Part shown: positions 1 to 13,957 of the stretch, piece after piece | Layout: the number at the start of each line of letters is the position of its first letter | Numbering within the stretch: the stretch's first letter is position 1 | Source: Dasypus novemcinctus | Lineage: Eukaryota > Chordata > Mammalia > Cingulata > Dasypodidae | Assembly: GCF_030445035.2 (NCBI RefSeq) | Contig: NW_026688628.1 | Location: 930,001-994,000 of the forward strand | Reading direction: 5' to 3' | DNA: 64,000 nt | Translations under genes and position numbers: made by a program | The notes under the pieces: generated by a model | Seen by the model: the letters and a program-made list of their open reading frames with translations, nothing else | The model's database searches: none | Told to the model about the DNA's origin: nothing

Positions 1-1912
1 CTGAAATCTTTCCCTCTAAGATCAAAAACAAAACAAGGATGCCCACTATCAGCCCTTCTATTTAACATTGTCTTAGAAGTACCTGCTCAAGCACTGAGGG
101 AAGAACCAGACATAAGAGCCATCCAAATTGGAAAGGAAGAAGTGAAAATTTCACTCTTTGCAGACGATATGATCCTATACATAGAAAACCCTGGGAAGTC
201 TACAAGAAAAGGTTCTAGAACTCATAAATGAGTTCTGTAAAGTCACAGGTTACAAAATCAATACACAGTAATCAACACTATTTCTGTACACCAATAATGA
301 TCAATCTGAGGATGAAATCAGGAATCAAATAACATTTACAATAGTAAATAAAAAAATAAAATACCTAGGAATAAATTTAACTAAAGATGTAAAGGACTTA
401 TACACAGAAAACTACAAACACTGCTCAAGGAAATCAAAGAAGACATAAATAAATGGAAGAATATTCCCTGCTCATGGATAGGAAGACTAAATATCATTAA
501 AATGTCTATCCTACCAAAACTGATCTATGGATTCAATGCAATCCCAATAAAAATCCACACAGCATTCTTTAATGAACTAGATAAACTAACTATGATATTT
601 ATTTGGAAAGGAAAGAGGTCCCAGATAGCCAAAGACATATTGAAAAAAGAAAAACGAAATTGGAGGAATCACACTACCTGACTCCAAAACGTACTAAAAA
701 CCTACAGTAGTGAAAATGGCATGGTTTTGGCCCAAGGATAGACACACTGACCAATGGATTTGAAATGAGAGTTCTGATATAGATTCTCAAATAAACAGCC
801 ATATGGTATTCAACAAGTCCACCAAAACATCTCAACTGGGAGAGAATGGCCTCTTCAGCAAATGGTGCCTGGAGAACTGGATATCCATATTTAAAAGAAT
901 GAAAGAGGATTACCAACTCACACCTTATACAAAAATCAGCTCAAGATGAATCAAAGACCTAAATATAAGAGCCAAGACCATAAAGACTTTGGAAAGCAAT
1001 GTAGGGAAGCATCTACAGGACCTTGTAATAGGAAACGGCTTCATGAACTTCACACCCAAAGCATGAGCAGTCAAAGAACAAATAGATAAATGGGACTTCC
1101 TCAAAATTAAAGCCTTCTGCACCTCAAAGAATTTTGGCAAGAAAATGAAAAAAGAGTCTACACATTGGAAGAAATTATTTGGTAACCATATATCTTATAG
1201 GTGAAATATCCTGCATTTATAAAGAATTCCTATATCTTGAAAATAAAAAGACAAGCAAATCATTTTAAAAATGGGAAAAAGATTTGAGCAGACACTTCTC
1301 AAAAGAAGTTATACAAATAGCTAAAAGGCACAAAAAAAAAACAAATAGCTAAAAGGCACATGAAAAAATGCTCAAAATCACTAGCTACTAGGGAAATGCA
1401 AGTCAAAACACAATGAGATACCATCCTACTCCCATAAGACTGGCAGCTATCAAAAAATCAGAAGGCTACAGATGCTGGAGAGAATATGGAGGAATGGGAA
1501 CTCTCATCCACTGCTGGTGGGAATGCAGAAGGACCCAGCCATTCTGGAGGACAGTTTGGTAGTTTCTCAAAAAACTAGATACAGATTTACCATATGAACC
1601 AGCAATTCCACTGCTGGGTATATACCCAGAAGATCTGAAAACAAGGACACAAACTGATATATGCACACCGATGTTCATAGCAGCACTATCCACAGTTGGC
1701 AAAAGTTGGAATCAATCCAAATGCCATCAAGAGATGAATGGATAAATAATATGTGGTGTATACATACAATGGAATCCTACTCAGCTCTAAGAACAAATAC
1801 ACTACAAACACATGTGATAACATGGATGAATCTTGAGAACCTTATGTTGAGTGAAGCAACCCAGGCATTGAAGGACAAATACAACATGACCTCTCTGATA
1901 AGAAATAAGTAA
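1..1912 (+). pseudogene. L1 ORF2 remnant (RT and C-terminal domain)
   Basis: ORF2p supplies endonuclease and reverse transcriptase for target-primed retrotransposition. The RT core [12 protein letters not shown] is readable around 158-192, but frameshifts and stops break the frame many times. The C-terminal cysteine/histidine region is visible around 1465-1530. The last readable stretch, containing WMNLENLMLSEATQALKDKY, ends at the stop at 1910-1912. Nothing here could make an active protein. Confidence 0.9.
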
Positions 1913-4867
1913 ACCAAGATGTTTCAGAGAGCTAACGACTGGATGATATGCTTAAAGGAAGTTGGGGAGTAGAGAAAGGCTGCAAGCTGACACCTACATG
2001 GGTGAAATCTATGATAAGCTGGAGATAAGTATCTCTACAGAGGAGGGATAAAATGGGGGCATAAGTATACCTTGGGGCAGGGCTTTGTGGGCATGAGGGG
2101 CCTGGAGATGAAAGGATGGATTAGATGGCCCAATTTTGGGGGGGGACGGTAGGCAGAACATTTGAACATAGGAGACTGTCAGGTATGTGGTTGTAATTAC
2201 AAATTAGAGAAAACTCTTTAGAAAATATACTATAAAAGGTTATCTGTTCAAGATGCTTAAAGGGGGGGGCTTCTGACACATGGAAAGCTTCTAGGGAGAG
2301 TGTGAGGGTTCATTTTGTAATAATGGTTTATACTATTGGGTGGAGACCCATACAATGAGGGTGAAAGTATACCCACATCCTGGGGAGAACTGATGTTCTC
2401 AAATAGAGGGAATTTTACCTCTTGAGAGAATTGTTGGCTCCCAGTGGGTTAGGGCAGTCGAGTACGTCAAGCTCTCAACATTGTTGCAAGTATCTCTGAA
2501 TATGGTCCTTCATGTAATGAAGATTGATTGTCACAGTGGGCCCTAAGGGGATGGGGAAAAAGGTGTTGAATAGATGGAATCTGTGTAACTGTGGGTCAAT
2601 GGAAGTATTCCACAAGATCATGCAATGATGGATATAGGATATGTTAAATTACACCAAAAATGTATTAAAGTCTATAGGCTAAAATATAAATGATAATGTA
2701 AAACATAATATAACTAAAAATTTAGAAAATTGTATAGTCTAAAATATAAACCATAATGGAAACTCAAATGGAATCATGTTTGAAAGCTATTGTTTCAATA
2801 TCTGTACATGAGCTGCAGCAAATAGAATTTGAACATGTAAAAAGATCATTGTGGAGGGACAAAGGGTTTGATGTTGGATATGTGGGAGTATCATATATTG
2901 TGTATGTGAATTACTGTAATCTAAAACTTATGTGAAAAGAAACTTAATAATTGGAAGAAAAAAAAAGAAAGTATGTAGACATTGAGGAAGAAATTGAAGA
3001 AATTGCCTTGCCACGGTACATACAGGGCAACACATACAGCAGTGATGAAAAGCAAAATGTCAAAACAAAACTTTTTCAGTTTTTCATTTTTTGATACTCC
3101 AATTTATTCTTCCTTTATTTAATTTTTCTAAATTAGTATATATTCTATATCTAACCTTTAAACCCATCATTATATTCCATTTTGCTATTTATGTAATCTG
3201 GCAAAATATTAGTTTTCCTTTTTAAAGAAGTTTTGGACTACAGAAGGGTTCAACTATGTCAGGGGAGGAACACTGGTGTGGTGTGTTATTGAAAGGGGGC
3301 ACATGGTTGGGAGAGAGTACTCCAGGGTGTGTACACAGGGTACATGAAAATGTTTGGATATTTTCATAGTGGTTTCAGTTAAAAATGACAACTGAGGGAG
3401 TGTTAGTTCCTATCCAGGGGAGCTCTATCACATCCCCAATGAATCAGCAACAATACTCCAAGTGCAATGTCAAAGACCAATAAAGATGGACGGCCCAGAA
3501 ATGAGCCCTTGATACTGATGGCTACAATTATGAGCTTGTGTGCCTGAAATATGACTAGGTGTAGAGCTTCAGGGTGCCAAAGAGTTACCTCCTGAGGGCC
3601 TCCATTTTGCTCAAATGTGGTCACTAAGCCAGATTCAGCATTTAATGCATTACCTTCCCCCCGGCATTGAACATGACTTCTGAGGATGAACCTCCCTGGT
3701 GCCAAGGGATTACTACCAAGCACCAGTTGATGACGTAACTAGAAAAAGACCTTGAATAAAAGGGTCAGCTCATACCAGCAGAATATCTCAGCCTACATGT
3801 AATATCAAGTGTTAACAACTGCTTTTTGTCTTTGGATAAAAGGGGGAAATGGAAAGGACAAATGAGTTTATATGGCTATGAGTCTCCAAAAACAGTTGGG
3901 AGGTCATCAGAGCAGTAACGTTTATGCACATCTCAGCAGGGTCCCAGAGACAGCCAAAGTAGATAGAAACCCAGGTACTGGTTCTCCGGAGGGCTGCAGA
4001 GACGCTATGTTCATAGCAGATGGCTGTGGAATTCAGTGCCATGTCAGTTGGCCCTACTTTGAGTTTCTGTTGCTGAGTGAGATGGAGATGGACTCAGATG
4101 TGATCTTTCTACACATGCCTCTTCTGTTACTTTTACCAGACCTGTAGTTGGCTTTGGGTTTCGGGTATACTGAGGAGACCTGAATCTCTGGACTGTCCAT
4201 GTGACAGTCAGGCCCTGAGCCTCAGCAGGCTTGCAACTCCTACCCTCTGGTTTATTGCTCTTATCCTGGCCAGCTAACAGGGAGGTGAAGAAGGTTAACC
4301 ACCACACCAGGGAGCCACGAGTGCCTACAATTTCAAGCAGGAGAATTGCATCCATCATCCTTGTGGAATGTAAGCCCCTTCTTGATGTAGATGTGGACTG
4401 GACAGAACCTTCCCAGGGTCTACAGGATGGAGGAATAGGATATAGATTAGAGTTGACTTACTGGTGTTCTACCGGGGAACTATTGTGATTAGTAAGGGAA
4501 GAAATTGTAGTAGTGATGTGAAGAAAGTGGTCACGGTAGCTGCTGATGTTAGGGAGAAGGAAGAAAAGATATGATGTGGGTGCATTTTCAGGATTTGGAG
4601 TTGTCCTGGGTGATGCTGCAGGGACAGATGCTGGACATTGTGTGTCCTGCCATGGCCCACTGGGTGGACTGGAGGAGTGTAGACTACTATGTAGACCACT
4701 ATACATGTGGTGCTGCAGTGCTCCAAAATGTATTCACCAGGTGCAGTGAATGTGCCACGATGATGCAAGAGGTTGTTGTTGTGGAAGGAGTGGGGTGAGG
4801 GTGGTGGGAGGTATATAGGGACCTGTTATTTTTTTAATGTAACATTTAAAAGAAAATAAAGAAAAAA
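1..4867 (+). mobile_element. LINE-1, 5'-truncated by the window edge (ORF2 3' half plus long 3' UTR)
   Basis: The element enters from the left edge inside the reverse transcriptase domain and runs to an A-rich tail near 4850-4867. The coding remnant is followed by about 2.9 kb of non-coding 3' sequence. That stretch matches, in order, the 3' UTRs of the L1 copies at 31778-34795 (plus) and 51455-54005 (minus), including the terminal block ending in a T-run, AATGTAA and an A-rich tail. The 3' UTR is far longer than the roughly 0.5 kb of human L1. A short duplication of an 18-bp segment around 1313-1358 is separated by an A-run. Confidence 0.93.
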
Positions 4868-7545
4868 ACTTCTACATATATTAAGCATCTATATTTCTTC
4901 TCAAAACTCCTTTTATCTCCTAATAACATATACAATTCCATGTGTTTATTATTTGTATTTAGTTTATATTAATGAGACCATGCAATATTTGTCCTTTTGT
5001 GTCTGGCTTACTTCACTTAGTATAATGTCTTCAAGACTCATCCATGTTATCACATATGTCCCAATTTCATTTCTTCTTACTGCAGCATAATATTCCATTG
5101 TTTGTATAGACCACATTTGTTTATCCATTCAATCATGAAGGGACACTGGAGTTGTTTCCATCTTTTGGCAATTGTGAACAACTTCGCTATGAACATTGGT
5201 GTGCAGGTGTCTGTTCATGGCCTAGTTTTTAGTTCTTCTGGATATATTCCTTGTAGAGGAATTGCTGCATCATGTGACAGTTCTATATTTAGCTTCCTCA
5301 GGAACCTCCAAACTGTATTCCATGAAGGCTGCACCATTTTACACTCCCACCAACAGTGCAGGAATGTTCCTGTTTCTCCACATCCTCTCCAGCACATATT
5401 GTTGTCTGTTTTGTTTTTTTTTAAATAATGGCCATTCTATGTGGTGGTAGATGATATATTGTTGTTTTAATTTGCACTTCCCTAATAGCTAGTGATATGA
5501 AACATTTATTCATGTGCTTTTTGGCCATTTGTATTTCCTCTTTGGAGAAATGTCTATTTAAATCCTTGGTCCATTTTTAAATTTATTGCTTGGTTTTTAT
5601 TGTTGTGTTGTATGATCTCTTTATGTAGCATGGAAATCAAACCCTTATCAGATAACTGGTTTCCAAATATTTTCTCCCACTGACTTGGTGCCTTTTCACC
5701 TTCTTGATGAAGTCCTTTGAATCATAGAAATGTTTAAGTTTGAGAAGGTCCCATTTACCCATGTTTTTTTTTTTTGTTGCTCGTGATTTTGGTGTAAGGT
5801 TTATGAATCCATCACCTACCACCAGATCTTGAAGATGTTTCCCTACATATTCTTCTAGAAGCTTTATTGTACTTCCTTTTATATTCAGGTCTTTGATCCA
5901 CTTTGAGTTTATTTTTGTATAATATGTGAGATAGGGGTCTTCTTTCTTTTGGCTATGGATATCCTGTTCTCCCAACAAAAATTTTTGAATAAACTTTTCT
6001 TCCCCAACTGGGAGGGCTTGACAGGATTGTCAAAAATCACTTGGCCATAGATGTGTCTGTTTATGAACCATCAATTTGATTCTATTGGTCTATGTGTCTA
6101 TCTTTATGACCGTACCATGTTGTTTTTACCACTGTAGCTAGGTAATATGATTTAAAGTCTGTAAGTGAGAGTCCTCCAACTTCCCTTTTCGTTTTGAAAA
6201 TGTTTCTGGCCATTTGGAGACTCTTACACTTCCAGATAGACTTGATAATTGTGTTTTCCATTTGCTAAAAAAAAATACTGGTGAAATTTTTATTTGTATT
6301 GCATTGAATCTGTATCTCAGTTTAGGTAGAATTGACATCTTAATGATATTTAGTCTTCCAATCCATGAGCAAGAAATGTTATTCCAATTATTTAGGTCTT
6401 TCAAAATTCCTTTTTGCAATGCATTATAGTTTTCTGAATACAAGTGTTTTGCATCCTTGGTTAAGTTTATTCCTAAATATTTGATTCTTTTTGTTGCTAT
6501 TGTAAATAGAGTGTTTTTCTTGACTTCCTCCTCAGATTGTGCATTATTCATGTAAAGAAACACTACTGATTTTTGCTTATTGATCTTATATCCTGACTTG
6601 CTACTGAAATAATTTATTAGCTCTAGCAGCTTTGTTGTAGATTTTGCAGGACTTTCTAGATATATAATCATCATCTGCGAATAGTGAAAATTTTAATTTT
6701 TCTTTTCCAATTTGGATGCCTTTTATTTCTTTTTCTTGCCTGATAGCTTTAGCTAGAAACTCTACCACTACATTGAAGAACAATGGGGTTAGTAAGCATC
6801 CTTGTCCTTTCCCTGATCTCAATCAGAAATTTTTCAGTCTTTCACCATTGAATACAATGTTAGCTGTGGGTTTTTCTTATATGGCTTTTATCATGTTGAG
6901 AAGTTTCCTTCAATTCCTATTTTTTTGTAGTATTTTTCTCAAGAAAGGATACTGTATTTTGTCAGATGCCTTTTCTGTGTCATTAATAAGATCATATGAT
7001 TTTTCTTCTTTGATTTATTAATGTGGTATATTATGCTGATTTTCTTGTGTTGAACCAGCCTTACATGACTTGTATACAATCCACTTGATCAAGAAGGTTA
7101 ATTCTTTTAATGTGTTGTTGGATTTGATTAGCAAGTATCTTACTAAGGATTTTTGCATCTGTATTCATTAGAGAAATGGGTCTATAACTTTATTTTTCTG
7201 TAATAGCTTTATTTGGCTTTAGCGTGAGGGTGATATTGGTTTCATAGAATGAGTTTTGTAGCATTCCTTCTTGTTCAATTTTTTGGAAGAGCTTGAGTCA
7301 CATTGGTATTAAATCTTCTTTGAGTGCTTGGTAGAACTCACCTGTGAAACTGTCTGGTCAAGGGCATTTCATTGTGGGGAACTTTTTAATGACTGTTTCA
7401 ATCTCTTTACTTGTGATTGGTTTAATGAATCTTCTATTTCTTTGAGCATCAGTAGGTTGTACATTCTTAGGAATTTTTCTATTTTATCTACATTGTCTAG
7501 TTTTTTAGCATAAAATTAGCATAAAATTGTTCATACTCCCCCTAA
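4868..7545 (-). mobile_element. Older LINE-1 fragment, minus strand (ORF2 3' half)
   Basis: Read on the minus strand, this is L1 ORF2 from upstream of the RT core (about 7540) to the C-terminal zinc-knuckle-like region (about 5215-5400). Recognisable pieces include the FADD-type RT core near 6680 and the CWW-type cysteine cluster near 5340. Frames are short and broken throughout, and divergence is clearly greater than in the L1 that ends at 4867. The two L1s abut tail to tail. At the inner end (7510-7530) a short AGCATAAAATT motif is duplicated. Confidence 0.85.
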
Positions 7546-9210
7546 AATGAACTACAAATTCTAAACAGTCTGACTCATGCCTATCTATTCTCACTTCTCC
7601 CTCCTTATTGGAATCCAGAGCCTCTGTCTTCTTCAATGCACCTGTCAAATTTGGGGTCTATGCTCAGCTTGTCCCCATTCTTGTAAAATCATTTTCTACA
7701 TCTATGTCCCCTTTCCCTTCCTAATCTCAATTCCTGCTCCTCCTCGAGGTATCTTCTCTAATTTCCTTACCATGGAAGGGTTTTTCTTATTGCCATATCC
7801 AGATTAGGGCATCCCATTCTATTTTCTCCTTGCATCCTGAATCGCCCTTCAAAGTCCAATGCCAACAATTGAACTATTCGATTAGACTAATGAGGACAGT
7901 TTCTGGCTCTATGGTATTCAATTTTGTATCTTCATGGAATAAATACTTAAGATATATTAATGCAGACATGTTAAATGAATGAACATACACACACAAATGA
8001 AATGCACACATAGTATCACAATTTTATACATTCGCAAATGTATTCAATTAACATATTGATGTCTAGTGTGCACAAGGTGTTGTGCACAGGAAACATTTCC
8101 TCTGAAGACTTAAAGAGTAAAACTCATAATGCCATTTCATGTAGGGGTAAATTCATGTCCAGTAATCCAGTACTGGTGACTATAAATTGTACAGGTTAAA
8201 TGTGATTCAGAAGTAGAGTGATTAAAAATCTGATCATATTCCACTTTATTACTTCTAGTAAGCAAGTATATTCATTTTTAATGCATTCAGGTGAGAGAGG
8301 GGAACAAAAAATGGATTAATATGATACCTAAAATGACTGGACAAGAGCTATACAATGGTCCAATCCACCATTCATACACCACGTGGTTTTCACACCTGGT
8401 CTGTGCTATTTCCTCAATGAACTACTTGTTTCTGCCTGCCATTGTTTCTGCAGCCTCTAGTGATGGAAAAATGCTGTGTTTCTTGGTACAGAAGTCAGTT
8501 AAAGTTTACGTATCAGCTTGGTCTCCATGTCTTGACTGCGAGCACCTCTAGGGCTAGGGGCAACAGGGTATTCATCTGTGCATTTTTTGCACTGCAAACT
8601 ATTCTGATGTTGGGGAATTATTGGTTTCTGAGTCCAAAAGCTGGAATCTCAGAAACCAAAGGTATGGACACCCAGTGTCCTACAGATGTGGCCTGATCAA
8701 AGCTTTGCTCATTATTCAATCAAGTAAAAGTGAAACCTCTGAATTAATTTAATCTAATATGCCCAGAGGAGCTGACCAGTTCACAAACAAAATCTAACAT
8801 CTATTTTTGGAATTCATAATCAATATCAAACTGCTACAATGTGTCCTGAAACAGAGCTTATATGTAGGTATTTATTATCCTCAAAATATAGCAATTCAAA
8901 TATGTGGAAAAATAAGGAATATTGCCAAAATGTTGTTGGATCTTTGCAATAACCACAGACAGATGAAAGGAGGGAAACTTTTATCATGCCTTCCAGGATA
9001 ATTAGGAAAAAGGAAATTTATAAACAAAAAACTGAAAACCAAAATGGAAGTCTATTCAAATGTATTTCAAACATATAAAATTAACTACAATATGAGTATT
9101 CAATGTTATATTTAATGTAATGAAAAAGGACAAAAAAATGTAATTTAATGTTGAAAAGTTGGATAATGTGACTGTCATTCGCCTGCCATTATTAGAGAAA
9201 AAATGTGATT
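7546..9210. other. Intergenic DNA without recognised gene
   Basis: This stretch is AT-rich and largely single-copy in appearance. I see no convincing coding frame or splice structure. The only recognisable piece is the 66-bp LTR end at 8773-8838, listed separately. Confidence 0.5.
8773..8838 (-). repeat. Terminal fragment of a MaLR-type LTR
   Basis: These 66 bases match the outer end of the MaLR-type LTRs at 19323-19848 and 41189-41680: the GGAATTCATAA block followed by TCAAACTGCTACA. On the minus strand this is the LTR 5' start. The rest of the LTR is missing, so it is a fragment or a decayed copy. Confidence 0.6.
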
Positions 9211-9218
9211 CACTTCTT

Positions 9219-9294
9219 TTTTTTTATTGACTTTGTAATAATATTACATTAAAAATATATATATGAGGTCCCATTCAACCCCACCCCCCCACCC
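9219..9294 (-). mobile_element. Very short L1 3'-end insertion
   Basis: A T-run followed by the block TATATATGAGGTCCCATTC matches the last ~75 bases of the long-3'UTR L1 family on the minus strand (compare 51495-51545). It is flanked by the 8-bp direct repeat CACTTCTT (9211-9218 and 9295-9302). That is consistent with one target-primed insertion that stopped after about 76 bases. Confidence 0.75.
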
Positions 9295-9382
9295 CACTTC
9301 TTAATTGGTGAAGGAAAATGCAAGCGTGGTGTTGATTTTCTTCAGGCCTTCTATTTACTGCAGGACAATATTCAGTTACAAC

Positions 9383-10251
9383 TTAAGAAGTCTTAATGTC
9401 CACAGAATATGTTCTATACCATAATCCATGGTGAGTGTTCCTATCTGGTCTTAATAAAATAATATAGCACCTTGGAGCAAAGATGTAGCCTAGTAATGCA
9501 GCACTGGAAGCCAAGCTGGAGAAGATTTCAATGGCTGTCACGACCTTCCCCTTGGTGCTGTGGTAGACAGAGAGGAAACTGACCCAAACCCTGCAGAACA
9601 CCAACAAATGTGTCAGGCAGGTTCCTGGCCATGAAGGCTACATTGAAGCTGCAGAGGGCCAAGCAGCCCAGGAATCCCAGGACACAGTAGAAGGCAGTAG
9701 CTGAGCCCTTAAGACACTCAATGGTAATATAACCATGCTCATTGTGTGCATCTTTATCAATGAATGGGGGAGAGGTTCTGTACCAGATTCCACAGAGTAT
9801 CATCTGGATTAGGGAGCAAATGGAAATAGCAAAGTTACGTGCCCCTGATACCAAACACTGCCACATCCTTCTCCCTAGAGCAAGGACCTTGAATTCCAGA
9901 ACCACAGTGATTGTTTTGGCCAAAACAGTGGGCACAGCCACTGCAAAAACAATTCCAAATGTGATTTGTCAGAAGATGCAGATGGCTATGTTGGGATAAT
10001 TGATGAAGAGCAAGGAGCATAGGAAACACAGGGTAAGGGAGATGAGCAGGATGTAGCTGAGGATCCTGTTATTGGCCTTGACAATGGGAGTGTCTTGGTG
10101 CTTCACAAAGACCCCAAGAATAACAGTAGCAAGGAAAGAGAAGCAAAGAGCTGTGCAGACCAGAGTCTACCCCAAAGGGTCTTTTGGAGGGAATGAGGTC
10201 TCTCATTGTTTGCATTCTGATGATCTGGACACTTCACACAGTGTTCTATAT
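9383..10251 (-). pseudogene. Vomeronasal type-2 receptor pseudogene, last exon (7TM domain)
   Basis: V2Rs are class C G-protein-coupled receptors of the vomeronasal organ. They have an extracellular ligand-binding domain, a cysteine-rich linker and a seven-helix domain encoded by one large last exon. This segment reads on the minus strand as that exon. A splice acceptor CACCAG precedes position 10251, then a CVKCPDHQ linker end, [29 protein letters not shown], and the C-terminal [19 protein letters not shown]. The size (869 bp) fits the usual last exon. Breaks include an in-frame TAG at 10168-10170, TGA at 9969-9971, a deletion with frameshift just upstream of the TAG, and a second one near 9605 after LPDTF. 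It cannot encode a receptor. Family confidence is high; the subfamily is not assigned. Confidence 0.88.
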
Positions 10252-10375
10252 CTGGTGAGAAATGCAAAGTGTCATCAGCCCATGTTCAGTAATTCTCACT
10301 TATTCACTGGACCCAAAAGAATAACATTGGACAATTTCAGCCAAATTTGTCCAGCTTGTGATGATTTTAAATAAC

Positions 10376-12760
10376 CATGTGCTTTAATGTGCTTGTTTTT
10401 CTTTCCCTAAACTTTCTCTTAGACCTCTGGCTTTCTTTTAAACATTCAGTCCATCAATTTGATAACAGTGTAATTTATTTACTGTTGAGCTTCCAATCTT
10501 TTCTTGTCCACACATCGTATTTTTTCTAGTGGATTTTCTGCTTATCTTGTTTCTGTAGACAGTCCCTGTATACTCTTGATGTAATTCATTATTGACTAGA
10601 TCTTTGTTAAATAATTTCTTCCAGATGTGGCTTGACCATTCATTGCCTAACAGAAAATAGCTGTATTAGTGTAATTAACATTCATTAAACTTTTCCTTTA
10701 AGGTTGATGATATATGATGATATATGTCTTATTTAAGAAATTTTCTCCTTTGAAAATGAAAACATTCTTCTCCTTTTTGTTTCTTCAAGGTTTTTATTTT
10801 TACATTTAGAATTACAATTTTCCTGATATTGATGAATTTGTATGTGACCAATTTGTTTCTAGATATGTCATTTGGTTCATTTTATTTCCTTTTCTATCCT
10901 TATGATGAAACAACATTATTGTGACTTAAAAAAAGAAACAAGTAGAATATGCACTCCCATTTCACTCTCTGTCTTGAAGTTTGTCTTAGCAAAGATTTTG
11001 CATTTGACTTCATAGGAATGATTTAATAAATTGTCATAGCCCCATAAAGTTGTGATTGTGATAACAATTGCATTGGCTCAGTCAATCAATTTGGAGAATA
11101 ATGATATCATTACAATATTGAGTCCTTTCAACTATGAACATGGTTCATCCCTCCATTTATTTAGTTTTCTTTAAATTTTTCTCGATAACTTTATTATACA
11201 GAAGTCTTTCCAAACTTTCCTAAATATTATTTTCAGGCATTTAATACTTTCAAGATATTGCAAATATCATCTTTGTAAGATTCATTTTAGAAAGCCCTAT
11301 GACTTGCATATTTAAGAAGCTTTTATATTACCCCTGTATTCAGACCACTAAACTGAGTTTATAAAATCTTCCAGATCTTCAACTTATGCAATAAAATCCT
11401 TTCCAAATTATGTCAATTTTACTTTATCCTTCCAAATAATTATTCCTTCCAATCTTTTTCCTGCCAATATTGCATTGGGAAGGATCTCCAGTGCATTGTT
11501 AGATGTGTTAATATTGAAGATTTTTGTTTCATTATTGATCTCCCAGTCATGAAATACTTCAATATGGTGTGAAATTTATGTTAGTTTTCAGGAAGTATCT
11601 TTTAAGAGATGAAGATGGTTCTCTTCTATTTCTACTTGATAAGGTATGCTTTTGTTGTTTGTTCTAAAATCACTGGTGGGCATTGAATTTTATTAAATAT
11701 TTTCCTTCATTCACTGGGATGACGGTTTCTACTTTTCAGGGGGCACATATACTGAATTACTTTGCTTTGTCATGATAAATCCTCTTTATAAAATATTGCT
11801 GGAATTAGAGTGCAGATTATTTTTTTATTATATATGAGCTTATGTTTAAAAAAGCTAGAAACCTGAAATTTCTTATTTTTTTATGGCCTTATAAGATTTT
11901 GATACAAATGTTAAGCCATAATCATAAATGAATAGAGATGTTTTCCCATTTTTGTCCTATTCCTTGGAAGAGTTTGAGCAAATAAGTATTCTTTTTTCCT
12001 TGAAAGTTTGGTGGAATTCCCCAGTAAGGCCATTGGTCAATTTGAAAATTTATGAGAATGTTTTAAGCTATGGATTTAATAACTAAATAAGATACGAAAC
12101 TTTTCAGATTTGTAATTTTGGGGGCATATTTTTTGGCAACTTTTATTTTTCTAGGAATAGGTGAATATGATTCATAATTTCAAATGTTTGGGCCTGTAAT
12201 TATTTATGCTAAGTTTTATGGTGCAAAATTCTGCACAGAGGGCACATTCTTAAGTCCTGGTATTATTTATTTTGCAATTTTTTGTTTATTCTTAATGTAC
12301 CATTCTAGGGATTATTAATATTTTTTTCTAAATCTGCTGTTCACTTTGACATTTTTATCCTACCTGTATTGTCCTTTATTAAATTTCTTTCTTATATTTA
12401 TTACTTTCTATCTTCTCTTTTCTTTAGGTTTTATTTGCTCTTATTAATTTTTCAATGAATAGTTAGTTCAGCTTTTTCATTTAAATATATGTACTAAATA
12501 ATTTAAAAATTATATATTCTAGGATTATACATATTTTCTCCAAAGACAGCCTTAACTCTATCCCATAATAAGACTTTAAATGTAGCATTTTCAATTTCAA
12601 AACATTTTTATAAAAACTTTTATATTATCTAAATTAAACAATAAGTTGTTGAAAATTATATTTCTTAATCTCCAAGCATGTGGGAGCTGCAGTTCATGGT
12701 TACAGTATTCTTTATATGCACATGTAGAACATATACTTGAACTTATCTTGTACTGATGTG
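10376..12760 (-). mobile_element. Ancient LINE-1 fragment inside the V2R pseudogene intron
   Basis: Read on the minus strand, this AT-rich stretch keeps the order of L1 ORF2 landmarks: the C-terminal region near 10560-10800, the RT vicinity around 11640-12060, and the region between endonuclease and RT near 12250-12600. No frame of useful length survives. It is much more diverged than the long-3'UTR L1 family. It lies between exons 5 and 6 of the V2R relic and lengthens that intron. The outer boundaries are approximate. Confidence 0.65.
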
Positions 12761-13835
12761 TACATGGATCATTTTCCCAAATTGATTCACTGCAAGGTTA
12801 TATCATTAATCTCAACACATCTTTAAAAAATGAAATAATAGTATTTTAGAAAATTAAACCACATATTAATCAAGAAATGAAAATAAGAAATTTCCCACAA
12901 TAGATGTTATTCCAGTATGTAATATCATGAATATGCATGTAGTATCAGGAATATGTTGAATTTCAGAAATTATATTATGAAAGAAACATGGCATAAGATT
13001 TTCTCTTCCATTTCTATATCATGTCTCAGTCTCCATTCCCAATATTCTCTGTGAGCTAGTCACAGTGAACCTTTGTTTTCCAGTTCTCTGAATCTCTGAA
13101 TACTACATTCAGTGGTGATTTACTTTTTGTCATTAATAATTCTGCCAAGAATTTATTGCCTTTCATTCATCTTACATAATACTAATGCTACTGTCTCTAT
13201 GAAAAGCTCTGTGGAACCACTCAAACCTATGAATTTGCTGCCCCATAAGTTTCTGTACATGCACAAATTACAGTTTTAAGGATGGATACAAAGTGTCCCT
13301 ATGTTTTGTCTCCTCAATCAGTTGTAAAATATGAGAGAACAGAAACTGAAACCCATTCATTGTGGGTGCATTATATTGTCCTCATGTGGCACACCTTAGA
13401 AGTACACATTTCTAAAAATCATCACAAACTTTCTGAGCATCTGTTCTTCATCTCAGTGTAAGTCATGAAAATTGTTAAGATCCAAGCTTTTGATAAAATT
13501 TAAATATCCTTTCAAACAGGGTGAAAAGCAGGTACTTATAATATAATGTATTAGTTACAATATAAGGATGAAACATAGTTTACTATTATGGAGTCAAGAA
13601 AAGTGTTTCTTAGAGATGACTTTGCCAGCAATGGGTATAAAGCTTATCAAATAAGCTAGATAAGTGCAGAGAAGGGGTATCATATCAATGGAAAATACTA
13701 TTGATTATAAAATTAAATTGCTAAATAAAGGAAGGATGAATTTTGACTCTGCAGTTTCCTAAATAATTTTAAATATCTTGTATGAGTGGGAGATATAAAG
13801 GAGAAGTGGGGACTTTCTTCTGGGCATGAACTTAT
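12761..13835. other. Intronic DNA of the V2R relic, nothing recognised
   Basis: AT-rich DNA between the old L1 fragment and the exon-5 remnant. I see no coding frame, tandem repeat or clear mobile element. Confidence 0.45.
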
Positions 13836-13957
13836 CTGTCTCATTGGAAATCTCATTCTCTGGGCACACAGTAAGAAGAGCAGGAGGCAGGCTTTCCCTC
13901 CTGAGAGGTTTTCATGAATCCAGAAACACACTTCTCACTGCATTCTGAGTGGGGAGT
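13836..13957 (-). pseudogene. V2R pseudogene, exon 5 (cysteine-rich linker)
   Basis: On the minus strand this reads CSEKCVSGFMKTSQEGKP, then CPENEISNET after a frame change. This is the cysteine-rich linker that joins the V2R ligand-binding domain to the 7TM domain. The frame shift lies inside the cysteine cluster and fits loss of about 5 bases. The splice donor after the last exon base reads ATAAGT instead of GTAAGT. The expected acceptor position reads GG rather than AG. Intact V2R exon 5 is about 124 bp, which agrees with the size. Order and spacing with the flanking exons fit one decayed gene. Confidence 0.8.
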
